Assembly (NCBI RefSeq): GCF_902499075.1
Contig: NZ_CABVPP010000004.1
Coordinates: forward strand, 124,001 to 188,000
Direction: 5' to 3'
DNA from: Burkholderia pseudomultivorans
Lineage (GTDB): Bacteria; Pseudomonadota; Gammaproteobacteria; Burkholderiales; Burkholderiaceae
Length of the DNA stretch: 64,000 bases
Made by a program: the position numbers and the translations under genes
Notes under the pieces: model-generated
The model's database searches: none
The model's input: only the letters and a program-made list of their open reading frames with translations
Told to the model about the DNA's origin: nothing
In this document: positions 19,914 through 29,199 of the stretch, piece after piece
Position numbering within the stretch: position 1 is the stretch's first letter
Layout: the number at the start of each line of letters is the position of its first letter

Positions 19914-21059
19914 ATGACGCGCATCGAAACGATCCATCAAACGATCCGGCACATTTACGATGCTGCGCTGATGCCGGACGGATGGTCGCGCGCGGGCAGC
20001 GCGCTCGCGCATGCGGCTGCCTCGCCGATGGCGATCCTGCTGAATGCGCGGCCCGCGACGCAGCGCTCGGCGAGGCTCGCGACCGGCTTCGACGCTGCTT
20101 GCGCCACGCGCATGCAACATGAGTTCGAAGCGCAGCCGCCGCCGTGGATCGGCGCGATTCCGGTCGCCACGCCGGTGCGGCAGACCGCCTGCATATCGGA
20201 TCGCGATTTCGCACGGTCGCGCTTTTACCACGACGCGGTGCGGCCGGCCGACGGCTTCTATGCGATGATCGCGCCGCTCGCCGCCGACCGGCGCGTGGTT
20301 CTGGCGATCGGCCGCCATCGCGGCGCGGCGGACTTCACGGACGACGACGTGCGCGTCGCACAATGGCTCGTCCCGCATGTCGCGACCGCGCTGCAGGTGC
20401 AACGCCGCATCGCGGAGGCCAACCTGCGTGCGCAGGGCGCGTACGACGCGATCTCGCGTCTCGCGTTCGGCGTGATCCTCGTCGATGCGGCGATGCGCCC
20501 GCTGTTCGCGAATCCAGCTGCCGAAGCGCTTGCGCGCGGCGGCAACGGACTGCTGCTCGATCGCAACGCCGTGTCGGCGGTGCAACCGGCCGACGCGGCG
20601 CGATTGCGGCGTACGATTGCCGCGGCGGTGGCGCTGAACGCCGGGAGCCGGCGCGTCGCAGACGCGACCGTGCAGCCGCCTGCGTCGATGCGCTGCCACG
20701 TATCGCGCCGTCCGCCGCGTCCGCCGCTCACGATCCGCGTCGTGCCGGTCGGTGCCTCCGACCTGCCCGACGGCATCGACACGGCGGCGCGCGCAATCGT
20801 CTTCGTGACCGAGCCGGACCGGCCGGCGGACATCGATCCGGACTGCATCGCGACGACGTTCGATCTCACGCCGCGCGAGGCGGCACTCGCCGCGCTGCTC
20901 TCCGGCGGCCTGGATCTCGGTGAAGCGGCCGCTCGACTCGGCATCGGTATCGGCACCGCGCGCGGCTATCTGAAACAGATCCTCGCGAAAACCGGTACGC
21001 ATCGGCAGGCCGAGCTCGTGTCGCTGGTCGTGCGTGCCGCGCTTCCTGTCATGCGTTGA
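19914..21059 (+). CDS. LuxR-type HTH transcriptional regulator with PAS-like sensor
   Basis: A 381-residue regulator. The N-terminal half resembles a PAS/GAF-like sensor; AISRLAFGVILVDAAMRPLF followed by ANPAAEALA is typical of a PAS core near residues 180-215. The C-terminal 60 residues form a LuxR/GerE-type HTH (FDLTPREAALAALLSGG, GIGIGTARGYLKQILAKTGT). The ATG at 19914 with GAGGGG just upstream is preferred over the in-frame ATG at 19866. It stands alone. A 680-base non-coding stretch and the phospholipase gene follow, so control of that gene is possible but not shown. Confidence 0.82.
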   Translation: MTRIETIHQTIRHIYDAALMPDGWSRAGSALAHAAASPMAILLNARPATQRSARLATGFDAACATRMQHEFEAQPPPWIGAIPVATPVRQTACISDRDFARSRFYHDAVRPADGFYAMIAPLAADRRVVLAIGRHRGAADFTDDDVRVAQWLVPHVATALQVQRRIAEANLRAQGAYDAISRLAFGVILVDAAMRPLFANPAAEALARGGNGLLLDRNAVSAVQPADAARLRRTIAAAVALNAGSRRVADATVQPPASMRCHVSRRPPRPPLTIRVVPVGASDLPDGIDTAARAIVFVTEPDRPADIDPDCIATTFDLTPREAALAALLSGGLDLGEAAARLGIGIGTARGYLKQILAKTGTHRQAELVSLVVRAALPVMR

Positions 21060-21742
21060 GCCGGGACCGCGAGCGGCCGCATCGAGCCGGCGCGTTGCGA
21101 TCGTACGGCTGGCCGGTTCGATGCAGATGCGGATGACGCGCCCCATTGCGTTCAACGTACAGAGCGCGCTCTTGAGAGCATCGCGATGATCGTGTTCCGC
21201 GTCCCGTCTCGCCACGCAAACCGAAAATGAGAAGCAGTGTCGCTTCGAGAATCAGTGGCGTTGCGGATCGACCGTGCGACTGCGCGTAACGGCTTCAACT
21301 GCTCGGCATCGCGCATCGGGCCGCTGCGGCATCTCGATCCAAAGCATCTGCGCCCACGATTCGACGTCCCGATGCGCACGCGCCGTTCGATTCCGCCGAT
21401 CATTGCGCACGCATCGACTGTGTCTTTTTGACCAGCGGCCATCCAAACGGCATCGCGTACCAACCTTCCGATAGCTCTCCCCCGACAAATTGCGGCGCAA
21501 CACGCCGCGCCGGACGCTGCCTGCGCAACGAACGCCGAAGCGCCGCACGACGTGCGCAGTCACCGCGCGCGATCCGTCGCCGCAGCACCGCATCGTGATC
21601 GGCCGTCCGTCGATGCGCGCGCCGGGCACGACGCTTGCCCCTGTCGGCCGGCCGTGCCGCACGGCACGGCGAGCGCGCTTCGCTTCGCGGCTCGGAGCGC
21701 TCACGGCTGGCCAGCGCCGCATTCATTCAGGGAGACGTTGTC
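21060..21742. other. 683-base gap without a supported gene
   Basis: Between the LuxR-type gene and the phospholipase gene. Short frames here have no family features or convincing ribosome binding sites. A 12-base palindrome AGAGCGCGCTCT at 21161-21172 is not followed by a T run, so it is not an obvious terminator. The right end must hold the phospholipase promoter. Nothing else recognisable. Confidence 0.5.
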
Positions 21743-23254
21743 ATGGACGGGACCGGAGCATATCGCCATTACGACCGGCGGCGCTTTCTCGCCGGCGTTG
21801 CCGCTGTTGCGGGCAGTGTCGCGCTATCGGGTTGCGGCGGCGGGGGCGGCGACGGCGGTAACGGTGGCGGTAGCGGCGGATCAGGCGCCGACGGCAATGC
21901 GGCCGCGCCGTCGATCGGCAACACGCCTTCGCCGAACGGCGGCGATCGCTACAGTCTGCCGCGGCCGCCGTTGCCGGACCCGTCGAACGCCGGCATCGAT
22001 CACATCGTGCTCGTCACGATGGAAAACCGTTCGTTCGATCACTTCCTGAGCTGGGTGCCCGGCGCCGAAGGCATGCCCGCGAACCGCCAATACACCGACG
22101 CGTTCGGCGCGACACATGCGCCGTTCGCGCTCGCGTCCAATCCCGCATACGGCTATCAGGCCTGCGCGTACCACGATCCGAACCACAGCTACGAAGGGGC
22201 GCGCACGCAACTCGCGTCCGGCGCGATGAACGGCTGGCTGCTGACGCCGGGCACGAGCCAGACGCAAGGCGACCTGCTGCCGATCGGCTATTACACGTCC
22301 GCCGACCTGCCGTTCTTCAGCGCGGCGGCGACTCACTACACGATCGGCGACTTCTACTTCACCGGCATTCTGACGAGCACGTTTCCGAACCGCCTGTATC
22401 TGCACAGCGGCGCGACGGACCGCCTCGGCGACGGCATCGATACGTCGACGCTGCGCACGATCTGGGACAACCTCGCCGATGCGAACGTGGGCTGCCATTA
22501 CTACTATCACGACGTGCCGTTCACGGCGCTGTACGGCACGCGCTATGTCGGCATCTCGCATCCGTTCTCCGAGTTCCTGTCGAATGCAGCGGCCGGTACG
22601 CTGCCGGCGTTCTGCATGGTCGACCCCGCTTTCGCGGGCGAACGCGAGGGCACGTCGTCCGACGATCATCCGCACGCCGACATTCGCGACGGCCAGGCAT
22701 TCCTGAATCAGGTGTATGACGCACTGCGCACGAGCCCGACGTGGAGCCGCACGCTGCTGATCATCGTGTACGACGAATGGGGCGGGTTTCTCGAACACGT
22801 GGTGCCGCCGACGCGGCCGATCAGCAACAACGAGCTCGCGCTCGGCAACGACGGCAAGCTCGGCTGCCGCGTGCCGCTCGCGCTGCTCGGCCCGCGCGTG
22901 CGCGCAGGAACGGTCACGCGCTACCCGTTCGATCCGAGTTCGATTCATGCGCTGCTGCAATGGCGCTTCGGACTGAAGCCGCTCGGCGTGCGCGGCAGCG
23001 ATCCGGCGACCGTCAATCTCGCTTATGCGCTCGATCTCGCAAGTGCGCCGCGCACCGACGCGCCCGCCTTCACCGTGCCGCAAGGGCCGTTCGGCGGGCT
23101 GTGCGCCGGCGCGACCGCACCGGCGCCGTCCGACTCGATCTCGCAGATCGATCCGTCGCAAATGGCCGCGAAGCCCGCGGTGAATCCGACCGCCGACCGC
23201 TTCGCGGACCTGCGCGCGAAGGCAACCGCGCTCGGCTTCGCGACCGGTGGCTGA
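21743..23254 (+). CDS. Tat-exported phospholipase C / acid phosphatase family phosphoesterase
   Basis: A 503-residue phosphoesterase of the PLC/AcpA superfamily. A twin-arginine signal (RRRFLAG, hydrophobic core, then GCGGGGG) occupies residues 8-40; the SGCGGG region may also be a lipobox. A glycine-rich linker follows. The catalytic start HIVLVTMENRSFDHFLSW contains the metal/nucleophile region of this family. DDHPHADIRDGQAFLNQVYD and IIVYDEWGGFLEHVVPP are further metal-binding segments. The enzyme should be folded in the cytoplasm and exported to hydrolyse phospholipids or phosphomonoesters outside. Start chosen for GGGAGA upstream and because the Tat motif then lies near the N terminus. 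Substrate unknown. Confidence 0.88.
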   Translation: MDGTGAYRHYDRRRFLAGVAAVAGSVALSGCGGGGGDGGNGGGSGGSGADGNAAAPSIGNTPSPNGGDRYSLPRPPLPDPSNAGIDHIVLVTMENRSFDHFLSWVPGAEGMPANRQYTDAFGATHAPFALASNPAYGYQACAYHDPNHSYEGARTQLASGAMNGWLLTPGTSQTQGDLLPIGYYTSADLPFFSAAATHYTIGDFYFTGILTSTFPNRLYLHSGATDRLGDGIDTSTLRTIWDNLADANVGCHYYYHDVPFTALYGTRYVGISHPFSEFLSNAAAGTLPAFCMVDPAFAGEREGTSSDDHPHADIRDGQAFLNQVYDALRTSPTWSRTLLIIVYDEWGGFLEHVVPPTRPISNNELALGNDGKLGCRVPLALLGPRVRAGTVTRYPFDPSSIHALLQWRFGLKPLGVRGSDPATVNLAYALDLASAPRTDAPAFTVPQGPFGGLCAGATAPAPSDSISQIDPSQMAAKPAVNPTADRFADLRAKATALGFATGG

Positions 23255-23282
23255 CGCACGCGCAGCCGCCAAGGGGTCCCGC

Positions 23283-24311
23283 CTATGACCGCGGTACCGC
23301 GCCGGCTGCTGTCGCCGCTTGCACGTCGGCGGCCGGCGGCACGAGCGTGCGCTCGCCGCCGTCCGCATTGCCCGCACGCGCGCTGCGGCTGAAGCGGCGA
23401 ACGGCCTGCGGCGGCTGACCGATCGTGCGCAGGAAGGCGCGCCGCATCCGTTCGCGATCGGCGAAGCCCACTTCATCGGCGATCACGTCCAGCGATAGAC
23501 GCCCTTTCTCGAGCAGCAGCCGCGCGGCTTCCACGCGCAGATGCTCGACTGCCTTCGCCGGCGACTGGCCCGTTTCCGCGCTGAACGCGCGGCTGAACTG
23601 GCGCGGACTCAGTCCCGCGACGTCCGCGAGCTCCTCGACGGTCAGCGGCTTGCGCAGATTCGCGCTCGCATAGTCGATCGCCTTCTGGATCCGATCCGAT
23701 TTCGGTTCGAGATCGAGCAGCGTCGAGAACTGCGATTGCCCGCCCGCGCGACGGTGGTAGACGACGAGCTTGCGCGCGACCGCGCGCGACACCTCGTGTC
23801 CGTGATCCTTCTCGATCATCGCGAGCGCCATGTCGATCGTCGCGGTCATGCCGGCCGACGTCCAGATCGGCCCGTCGACGATGAAGATCTGATCGTCCTC
23901 GACCGCCACCTCCGGATAACGGCGCTGCAGGTCGGCCGCGAAGCGCCAGTGCGTCGTCGCGCGCCGCCCGTCCAGCGCGCCGGCCTCCGCGAGAATGAAC
24001 GCGCCCGTGCACGGCGCCGCGATGCGTCGCGACGTCGCCAGCGCGCGTTGCACGAACGCGGTCAGCGCAGGCGACGCGATGTCGATCTCGACGCCGGAAC
24101 CGAACATCACCGTATCGAACGACGTGTCGGAGAACGGCTGCGTCTCGACGCGGATGCCGGCCGACGACAGCACGAGCCCGCCTTCCTCCGACAGCACCGT
24201 CACGTGATACGCCGGTTCGCCGAGCACGACGTTCGCGAGCTCGAACGCGGTGATCGCCGCGAAGCCGAGCAGATAGAAATTCGGGAAGACGACGAAACCG
24301 ATCGTGTGCAT
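23283..24311 (-). CDS. GlxA-family transcriptional regulator (DJ-1/PfpI + AraC HTH)
   Basis: A 342-residue protein with two parts. Residues 1-190 form a DJ-1/PfpI class I amidotransferase-like domain (IGFVVFPNFYLLGFAAI, RIAAPCTGAFILAEAGALDG with the nucleophile-elbow cysteine). Residues 210-310 are an AraC double HTH (LTVEELADVAGLSPRQFSRA and SLDVIADEVGFADRERMRRA). Such regulators act as activators sensing small metabolites through the amidase-like domain. The gene is divergent from an MFS transporter gene with a 115-base intergenic region, so it probably controls the transporter/AhpD-like pair. A TGGAGC ribosome binding site precedes the start. Confidence 0.9.
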   Translation of the reverse strand: MHTIGFVVFPNFYLLGFAAITAFELANVVLGEPAYHVTVLSEEGGLVLSSAGIRVETQPFSDTSFDTVMFGSGVEIDIASPALTAFVQRALATSRRIAAPCTGAFILAEAGALDGRRATTHWRFAADLQRRYPEVAVEDDQIFIVDGPIWTSAGMTATIDMALAMIEKDHGHEVSRAVARKLVVYHRRAGGQSQFSTLLDLEPKSDRIQKAIDYASANLRKPLTVEELADVAGLSPRQFSRAFSAETGQSPAKAVEHLRVEAARLLLEKGRLSLDVIADEVGFADRERMRRAFLRTIGQPPQAVRRFSRSARAGNADGGERTLVPPAADVQAATAAGAVPRS

Positions 24312-24426
24312 GCGCGTGCTCCAGCGATGTCCGAAATTGCTTGTATATATGACATTTGAGACACGGTCAATCGCGCCTATCCTCTCCGCGTACCGCTCCC
24401 GAAACCCTTACCGTCAGAGCTTTCGT

Positions 24427-25647
24427 ATGGATCGTCGACTATCGATACTCGCCGTCGGAATGTTCGCGATGGGGACCGACAACTTCGTCGTCGCCGGGAT
24501 TCTGCCCGGCGTCGCGGCATCCCTTCATACGTCGGTCGCGCTCGCCGGACTCATGGTGACCTGTTACGCGTTCACGTACGCCATCGCCGCGCCGATCATG
24601 GCAGCACTCGCCGGCCGCTGGCCGCGCAAGCTGCTGCTGGTGTCCGCGCTCGGCATCTTCGTCGCGGGCAACGTACTGAGCGCGCTCGCGACCGACCTCG
24701 GCGTCGTGCTGTTCAGCCGCGCGCTGGCCGGCTTCGGCGCGGCGCTGTTTTCGCCGACCGCGCTTGGCGTCGCATCGGCGCTCGCGACACCCGAACGGCG
24801 CGGACGCGCGCTGGCCGCCGTGACGGCCGGCCTGACAGGCGCGACCGCGCTCGGCTCGCCGCTCGGCACCTTCATCGGCGGCTTCGGCGGCTGGCGTTCG
24901 ACGCTCTGGTTCGTCGCCGCGCTCGGCGCCGTCGCGATGATCGGCGTGTGGACGATGCTGCCGGCCGTGCCGCGCCCCGCGCCGGTCGGCCTGCGCGAGC
25001 GCATCGCGCCGATGCGCGACGCGCGGATCGCGCTGACCTTGCTGACCTCGCTGTTCGCGTTCGGCGGCTTCCTGATGGTCTACACGTATGCGGGCGTCGT
25101 GCTGCAGCGCGTGACGCACGGCGACGAACGCATGCTCGCCGCGCTGTTCCTGCTGTGGGGTGTCGCGGCGACTGCCGGGAATTTCATCGCGGGCCGGCTC
25201 GTCGACCGCTTCGACAGCCGACGCGTGATCGACGCGATGCTCTGGATTGCGATCGTCAACTTCTGCCTGCTGCCGTGGACGGCGGCCCACGTATTCGGCG
25301 CGATCGTGGCGCTGACGATCTGGGGCCTCTGCGGCTGGGGGCTGATCGTGCCGCAGCAGCACCGCCTCGTGCATGCCGCGCCGCAGGTCGCGCCGCTCGT
25401 GCTCGCGCTGAACAATACGGCGACCTATATCGGGCTCGCGGGCTCCGGCGTGCTCGGCGGCCTCGTGCTGCGCACGATCGATGCGCGCTATCTGAGCGTG
25501 GTCGCGGCCGCGCTGATCGTCGTCGCGTTCGTGTGCGCCGAAGCCGCGTATCGACGAATGCGCGCGCCCGCGGCGATCGACCGGACGACGCCCGACACGC
25601 GTATCGAAACACGCGTACTGACAACCCCCGTTGAACATGGAGAATGA
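24427..25647 (+). CDS. MFS transporter, DHA1 drug/arabinose-efflux type
   Basis: A 406-residue protein with 12 predicted transmembrane helices. The N-terminal MFAMGTDNFVVAGILPGVAA and the GRWPRKLLLVSALGIF loop are typical of DHA1 family pumps (AraJ/YdhP-like). The GLVDRFDSRR-type second loop (GRLVDRFDSRRVIDAML) is present. It is likely a proton-driven exporter of a small toxic compound or sugar. The stop overlaps the ribosome-binding region of the AhpD-like gene, so the two are cotranscribed. A GlxA-type regulator is divergent. Start at 24427 chosen as the first ATG giving the normal family N terminus. Confidence 0.88.
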   Translation: MDRRLSILAVGMFAMGTDNFVVAGILPGVAASLHTSVALAGLMVTCYAFTYAIAAPIMAALAGRWPRKLLLVSALGIFVAGNVLSALATDLGVVLFSRALAGFGAALFSPTALGVASALATPERRGRALAAVTAGLTGATALGSPLGTFIGGFGGWRSTLWFVAALGAVAMIGVWTMLPAVPRPAPVGLRERIAPMRDARIALTLLTSLFAFGGFLMVYTYAGVVLQRVTHGDERMLAALFLLWGVAATAGNFIAGRLVDRFDSRRVIDAMLWIAIVNFCLLPWTAAHVFGAIVALTIWGLCGWGLIVPQQHRLVHAAPQVAPLVLALNNTATYIGLAGSGVLGGLVLRTIDARYLSVVAAALIVVAFVCAEAAYRRMRAPAAIDRTTPDTRIETRVLTTPVEHGE

Positions 25648-25648
25648 T

Positions 25649-26098
25649 ATGACCCGTCGTCTCGACTATGCGCAGATTGCGCCCGCCGGCATGAAGGCGC
25701 TCGGCAGCGTCTACGGATACGTGATGCAAAGCGGCCTTTCGCCGATCCTCGTCGATCTCGTCTATCTGCGCGTCTCGCAGATCAACAATTGCGCATACTG
25801 CCTCGACATGCACACGCGCGACCTGATCGAGCGCGGCGCGAGCATCGAGAAGCTCGCGCTCGTCCAGGCATGGGCCGAAGCCGGCTCGCTGTTCGACGAA
25901 CGCGAACGCGCGGCGCTCGCCTGGGCCGAAACGGTCACGCGCGTCGCCGAGACCGGCGTGCCCGACCCTGCCTACGAGGCCGCGCGGCAGGTATTCGACG
26001 AGCGGGAAATCGTCGATCTGACGATTGCGATCAGCCTGATGAATGCCTATAACCGAATGGCAATCAGCTTTCGCAACACGCCGCAGGCGGCGCTGTAA
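25649..26098 (+). CDS. AhpD-like carboxymuconolactone decarboxylase family protein
   Basis: A 149-residue alkylhydroperoxidase-like protein. It has the CxxC motif NNCAYCLDMHTRDL near residue 50, with the downstream histidine that completes the AhpD proton-relay site. Members reduce peroxides or serve as oxidative-stress accessory proteins. The ATG at 25649 follows GGAG by 6 bases and lies 1 base after the transporter stop, so translation is coupled. With the efflux pump and GlxA-type regulator it suggests a small stress-response or detoxification unit. Confidence 0.88.
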   Translation: MTRRLDYAQIAPAGMKALGSVYGYVMQSGLSPILVDLVYLRVSQINNCAYCLDMHTRDLIERGASIEKLALVQAWAEAGSLFDERERAALAWAETVTRVAETGVPDPAYEAARQVFDEREIVDLTIAISLMNAYNRMAISFRNTPQAAL

Positions 26099-26145
26099 TT
26101 GTTCGGCGCGGCCTGCGCGCGACGCTCGCAGCGAGGCCCGCAACG

Positions 26146-26517
26146 ATGCTCAGGATCGGCAACCTGTTCGATATCGAACGCACGCCCGGCGACGGCGAAC
26201 GCTTCGACACGCTCGTCGCCGGATCCAACGTGACGATTGAGCGGATCGTCTCGGCCGGACACGCCAGCCCGCCCGGCTTCTGGTACGACGATCCGCGCGC
26301 CGAATGGGTCGTGCTGTTGTCGGGCGCGGCCGTGCTCGAGTTCGAACACGACGCCGCGCGCCACGCGCTGCACGCCGGCGACCATCTGCTGATCGACGCG
26401 CATTGCCGGCACCGCGTCGCGTGGACCGATCCGTCGGTGCCGACCGTGTGGCTCGCGGTCTACCACGAACCTGAGCGCGTCGCTTCATCGGCATCGGCGC
26501 CGGCGCGCCCTTCTTGA
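26146..26517 (+). CDS. Cupin-domain protein
   Basis: A 123-residue single cupin. The first motif region is FWYDDPRAEWVVLLSGAAVL and the second is HALHAGDHLLIDAHCRHRVA. A conserved histidine sits in the second, and a WY/DD segment replaces the usual first-motif histidines. Metal binding may therefore be partial. Proteins like this are often small regulatory or isomerase-type cupins without known substrate. It lies 47 bases after the AhpD-like gene on the same strand and may belong to the same operon. Confidence 0.75.
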   Translation: MLRIGNLFDIERTPGDGERFDTLVAGSNVTIERIVSAGHASPPGFWYDDPRAEWVVLLSGAAVLEFEHDAARHALHAGDHLLIDAHCRHRVAWTDPSVPTVWLAVYHEPERVASSASAPARPS

Positions 26518-26723
26518 ACCGCGCGTCGAGGTCGATACCGGTGCATCTTTGCGAGCCCGCATCAGGCGCCCGACGGCACGTTCGGCTTCGTCAGCATCGT
26601 GGTTGCCACGTATTGCAACGCAGTAGCGCCAGGGACGGACACACACTGTTGCCGAATCGACACCCGTCGCGCATCGTACGGTTTAGGATGTCGGCTTCGT
26701 TACTCGACGACGGAGTCCGATCG

Positions 26724-27146
26724 ATGCAACCCCGAATCAGCGTGCTGACGCTAGGCGTCGACGATCTGGAAGCCGCGCTGCGGTTCTACCGCGACGGCCT
26801 CGGCCTAAAAACCGACGGCATCGTCGGCCGCGAATTCGAACATGGCGCGGTCGCGTTCTTCGATCTGCAGCCGGGGCTGAAACTCGCCCTGTTCGGTCGC
26901 GCCGACCTCGCACACGACACCGGCCTGCCGCCCACGACGCGCGACGGCATCGCATCGACGATCGGTCACAACGTCGCGAGCGCACGCGAAGTGGACGACG
27001 TGATGCAGCAAGCGGCGGCCGCCGGCGCGCGCATCGTGAAGCCCGCCGGCGAGACGTTCTGGGGCGGCTATTCCGGCTACTTCCAGGATCCCGACGGCCA
27101 CGTGTGGGAAGTCGTCTTCAATCCCGCCTTCGTCCCGGCCGGCTGA
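26724..27146 (+). CDS. VOC (glyoxalase/bleomycin-resistance) superfamily protein
   Basis: A 140-residue VOC protein made of two beta-alpha-beta-beta-beta units: PRISVLTLGVDDLEAALRFY at the start, and YSGYFQDPDGHVWEVVFNP at the end with the family's terminal Glu metal ligand. The ATG at 26724 has CGGAG upstream; an in-frame ATG at 26688 is possible but would add a non-conserved extension. Members are metal-dependent lyases, isomerases or binding proteins. No substrate is indicated and it stands alone, 206 bases after the cupin gene and convergent with the SDR gene. Confidence 0.8.
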   Translation: MQPRISVLTLGVDDLEAALRFYRDGLGLKTDGIVGREFEHGAVAFFDLQPGLKLALFGRADLAHDTGLPPTTRDGIASTIGHNVASAREVDDVMQQAAAAGARIVKPAGETFWGGYSGYFQDPDGHVWEVVFNPAFVPAG

Positions 27147-27195
27147 GCGGCGAAGCGGCGCGGCCCGCAGCCGGGCGCCACGGCCGCGCCGCCCG

Positions 27196-28053
27196 TCACG
27201 CCGCGAAGTCGGTCGACGCCGACAGCGCGCGCCACGCTTCCGTTTCCTGCGCGACGTACGCGTTCTTTGCGGCGATCGCGGCCAGCGTGTCGGTGCCGAG
27301 CGGCAGACGCAACGGCGGGTTCGGCGCATCGACGAGCGCGATCATCGCGGCCGCGAGCTTCGTCGGGTCGCCCGGCTGGTTGTGATTCAGCTGCGCGGCC
27401 TTGCGACGCACGGCGCCCGACGTCGCGTCGTAATCGTCGATGACGGTCGGCGCGACGACCAGCGACGACGCATCGAGAAAATCGGTGCGGAAGTAACCGG
27501 GCTCGACGACCGTCGCATGAATGCCGAGCGGCTGCAGTTCCGCATGCAGCGCTTCGGTGATCCCTTCGACCGCGAATTTCGTCGACGAATAGACGCCGAA
27601 CCCGGCCGCCGCACGATAGCCGCCGACCGACGAGATGTTGATCACGTGCCCCGACCGGTTCGCGCGCATCGCCGGCAACGTCGCGCGCGTGACGTTCAGC
27701 AGCCCGAACACGTTCGTGTCGTACATGCGGCGCACGTCCTTGTCCGACGATTCCTCGACCGCGCCGAGCAGGCCGAAGCCCGCATTGTTGACCAGCACGT
27801 CGATGCGGCCGAATCGTTCGACCGCCGCCTGCACGGCCGCGCGCGCCTGCGCTTCGTCGGTCACGTCGAGCGCGACCGGCAGCAGCGCGGCCGATTCGCC
27901 GAGCCGCTCGACGATCGCCGACACGTTGCGCCCTGCCGCGACGACGGCGTTGCCGTCCGCGAGCGCCGCTTCCGCAATCAGTGCGCCGATCCCGCGCGAC
28001 GCGCCGGTGATGAACCAGACGCGCTTGAAACCGTGATGTTGCGTGGCTGCCAT
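27196..28053 (-). CDS. Short-chain dehydrogenase/reductase
   Basis: A 285-residue classical SDR. The NAD(P) motif TGASRGIG is at residues 13-20, NNAGFG near 90, and the catalytic Ser in NISSVGG. The YSSTKFA segment carries the catalytic Tyr and Lys. The ATG at 28053 with GGAG upstream is preferred over an in-frame start 57 bases earlier. The substrate is a ketone or alcohol that cannot be specified. The gene is divergent from a LysR gene across a 118-base region with a strong inverted repeat, so it is the likely target of that regulator. Confidence 0.88.
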   Translation of the reverse strand: MAATQHHGFKRVWFITGASRGIGALIAEAALADGNAVVAAGRNVSAIVERLGESAALLPVALDVTDEAQARAAVQAAVERFGRIDVLVNNAGFGLLGAVEESSDKDVRRMYDTNVFGLLNVTRATLPAMRANRSGHVINISSVGGYRAAAGFGVYSSTKFAVEGITEALHAELQPLGIHATVVEPGYFRTDFLDASSLVVAPTVIDDYDATSGAVRRKAAQLNHNQPGDPTKLAAAMIALVDAPNPPLRLPLGTDTLAAIAAKNAYVAQETEAWRALSASTDFAA

Positions 28054-28062
28054 GACGTTTCT

Positions 28063-28095
28063 CCTACGTGTGTGATGAAGTGACTTCATCGTAGG
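28063..28095. promoter_or_regulatory. Inverted repeat operator between SDR and LysR genes
   Basis: GATGAAG-TGA-CTTCATC (28074-28090) is a perfect 7-base inverted repeat, flanked by a matching outer pair CCTAC/GTAGG at 28063-28067 and 28091-28095. It lies between the divergent start codons, 20 bases from the SDR start. It is a good candidate for the binding site of the LysR regulator or another dimeric repressor. Position and symmetry are seen directly; the binding protein is inferred. Confidence 0.5.
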
Positions 28096-28171
28096 CGCGT
28101 CGATTGACACACACTAGCTGCCGCGAACTGGACGCATAATCAACTTTTATTTGCGAATCGAGGAGACCGCC

Positions 28172-29146
28172 GTGAACGAAGTTCGTGCGATCACCGTCTT
28201 CGTGCGTGCCGCGACGCTCGGCAGCCTGCGCGCGGCGGCCGTCGATCAGGGCATCTCGCCGCAGGCGGCGAGCCACGCGGTGATGCAGCTCGAGAAGGCG
28301 CTCGGCGTGCGGCTCTTTCACCGGACGACGCGCAAGCTGAGCCTGACGGAAGAAGGCGAGCGGCTGTTCGACAGCGTGAAGCCGGCGCTTGCGATGCTCG
28401 CGTCCGCGCTCGGGGACGCGCGGCGTTCGAAGTCCGAGGTAGCCGGCCTGCTGCGCGTGAGCGCGCCGCGCGCGCTCGGGCTGCCCGTGCTCTGGCCGTG
28501 CTTCGAGGCGTTCGAGCACGCGTATCCCGACGTGCAGCTCGACGTGCGGTTCGACGATCAGTTCACCGATCTCGTCACCGAGCGCGCGGACGTCGGATTC
28601 CGCGGCGGCCCGCCGCCGTCCGCCGGCTCGATCGCGCGCCCGCTCGTGCCGATCCAGTTGATCGTATGCGCGTCGCCCGCGTACATCGCGCGCCACGGCG
28701 CGCCGCGCACGATCGACGAACTGGCCGCGCATCGCTGCACGGGCTATCGACGCGCGAACACAGGCAAGCTCGCGCAGTGGACGTTTCGCGTCGGCGACGA
28801 AATCGTGTACCGCGACGTGCCCGCCGCGCTCACCGTGAACGACACGGACATGGAAACGCATGCGGTGCTGTCGGGACTCGGGGTCGGACAGCTCGGCAGC
28901 TTCAGTGCGGCGATGCATCTCCGCAGCGGCCGGCTCGTTCCGTTGCTGACCGAACACGTGGTCGAGCACGGGATGATCTATCTGTACTACGGTCACCGCA
29001 CCGAGCGGTCGCTGCGCGTGAAGACGTTCATCGACTTCGTCGTCGAGCGGCTCGCCGACAACCGCGACTTCTTCCTCGACGCGGCGGAGCTGCGCGCGAT
29101 GCAACCCGGTACGCCGCGGCGGCGCGCGGCCAAAGCGCGCCGGTAG
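28172..29146 (+). CDS. LysR-family transcriptional regulator (CrgA-type)
   Basis: A 324-residue LTTR. The HTH at residues 1-60 includes FVRAATLGSLRAAAVDQGIS and QLEKALGVRLFHRTTRKLSL. The effector domain follows from about residue 90 with DVGFRGGPPPSAGSIARPLV. The GTG at 28172 is preferred because GAGGAG sits 6 bases upstream; an upstream TTG at 28151 lacks one. It is divergent from the short-chain dehydrogenase gene, its probable target, with an inverted repeat between them. A basic C-terminal tail (RRRAAKARR) is typical of Burkholderia members. Confidence 0.87.
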   Translation: MNEVRAITVFVRAATLGSLRAAAVDQGISPQAASHAVMQLEKALGVRLFHRTTRKLSLTEEGERLFDSVKPALAMLASALGDARRSKSEVAGLLRVSAPRALGLPVLWPCFEAFEHAYPDVQLDVRFDDQFTDLVTERADVGFRGGPPPSAGSIARPLVPIQLIVCASPAYIARHGAPRTIDELAAHRCTGYRRANTGKLAQWTFRVGDEIVYRDVPAALTVNDTDMETHAVLSGLGVGQLGSFSAAMHLRSGRLVPLLTEHVVEHGMIYLYYGHRTERSLRVKTFIDFVVERLADNRDFFLDAAELRAMQPGTPRRRAAKARR

Positions 29147-29199
29147 CGGCCGGCGAGCCGGCCCGTCGCCACGCGCTTCGCTACGCGCGCGTTCGCCCG

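Noticed and set aside
29148-29163. GGCCGGC-GA-GCCGGCC palindrome between lysR and sfnG
   Set aside because: Loop of two bases and no T run; high-GC sequence gives such palindromes by chance.
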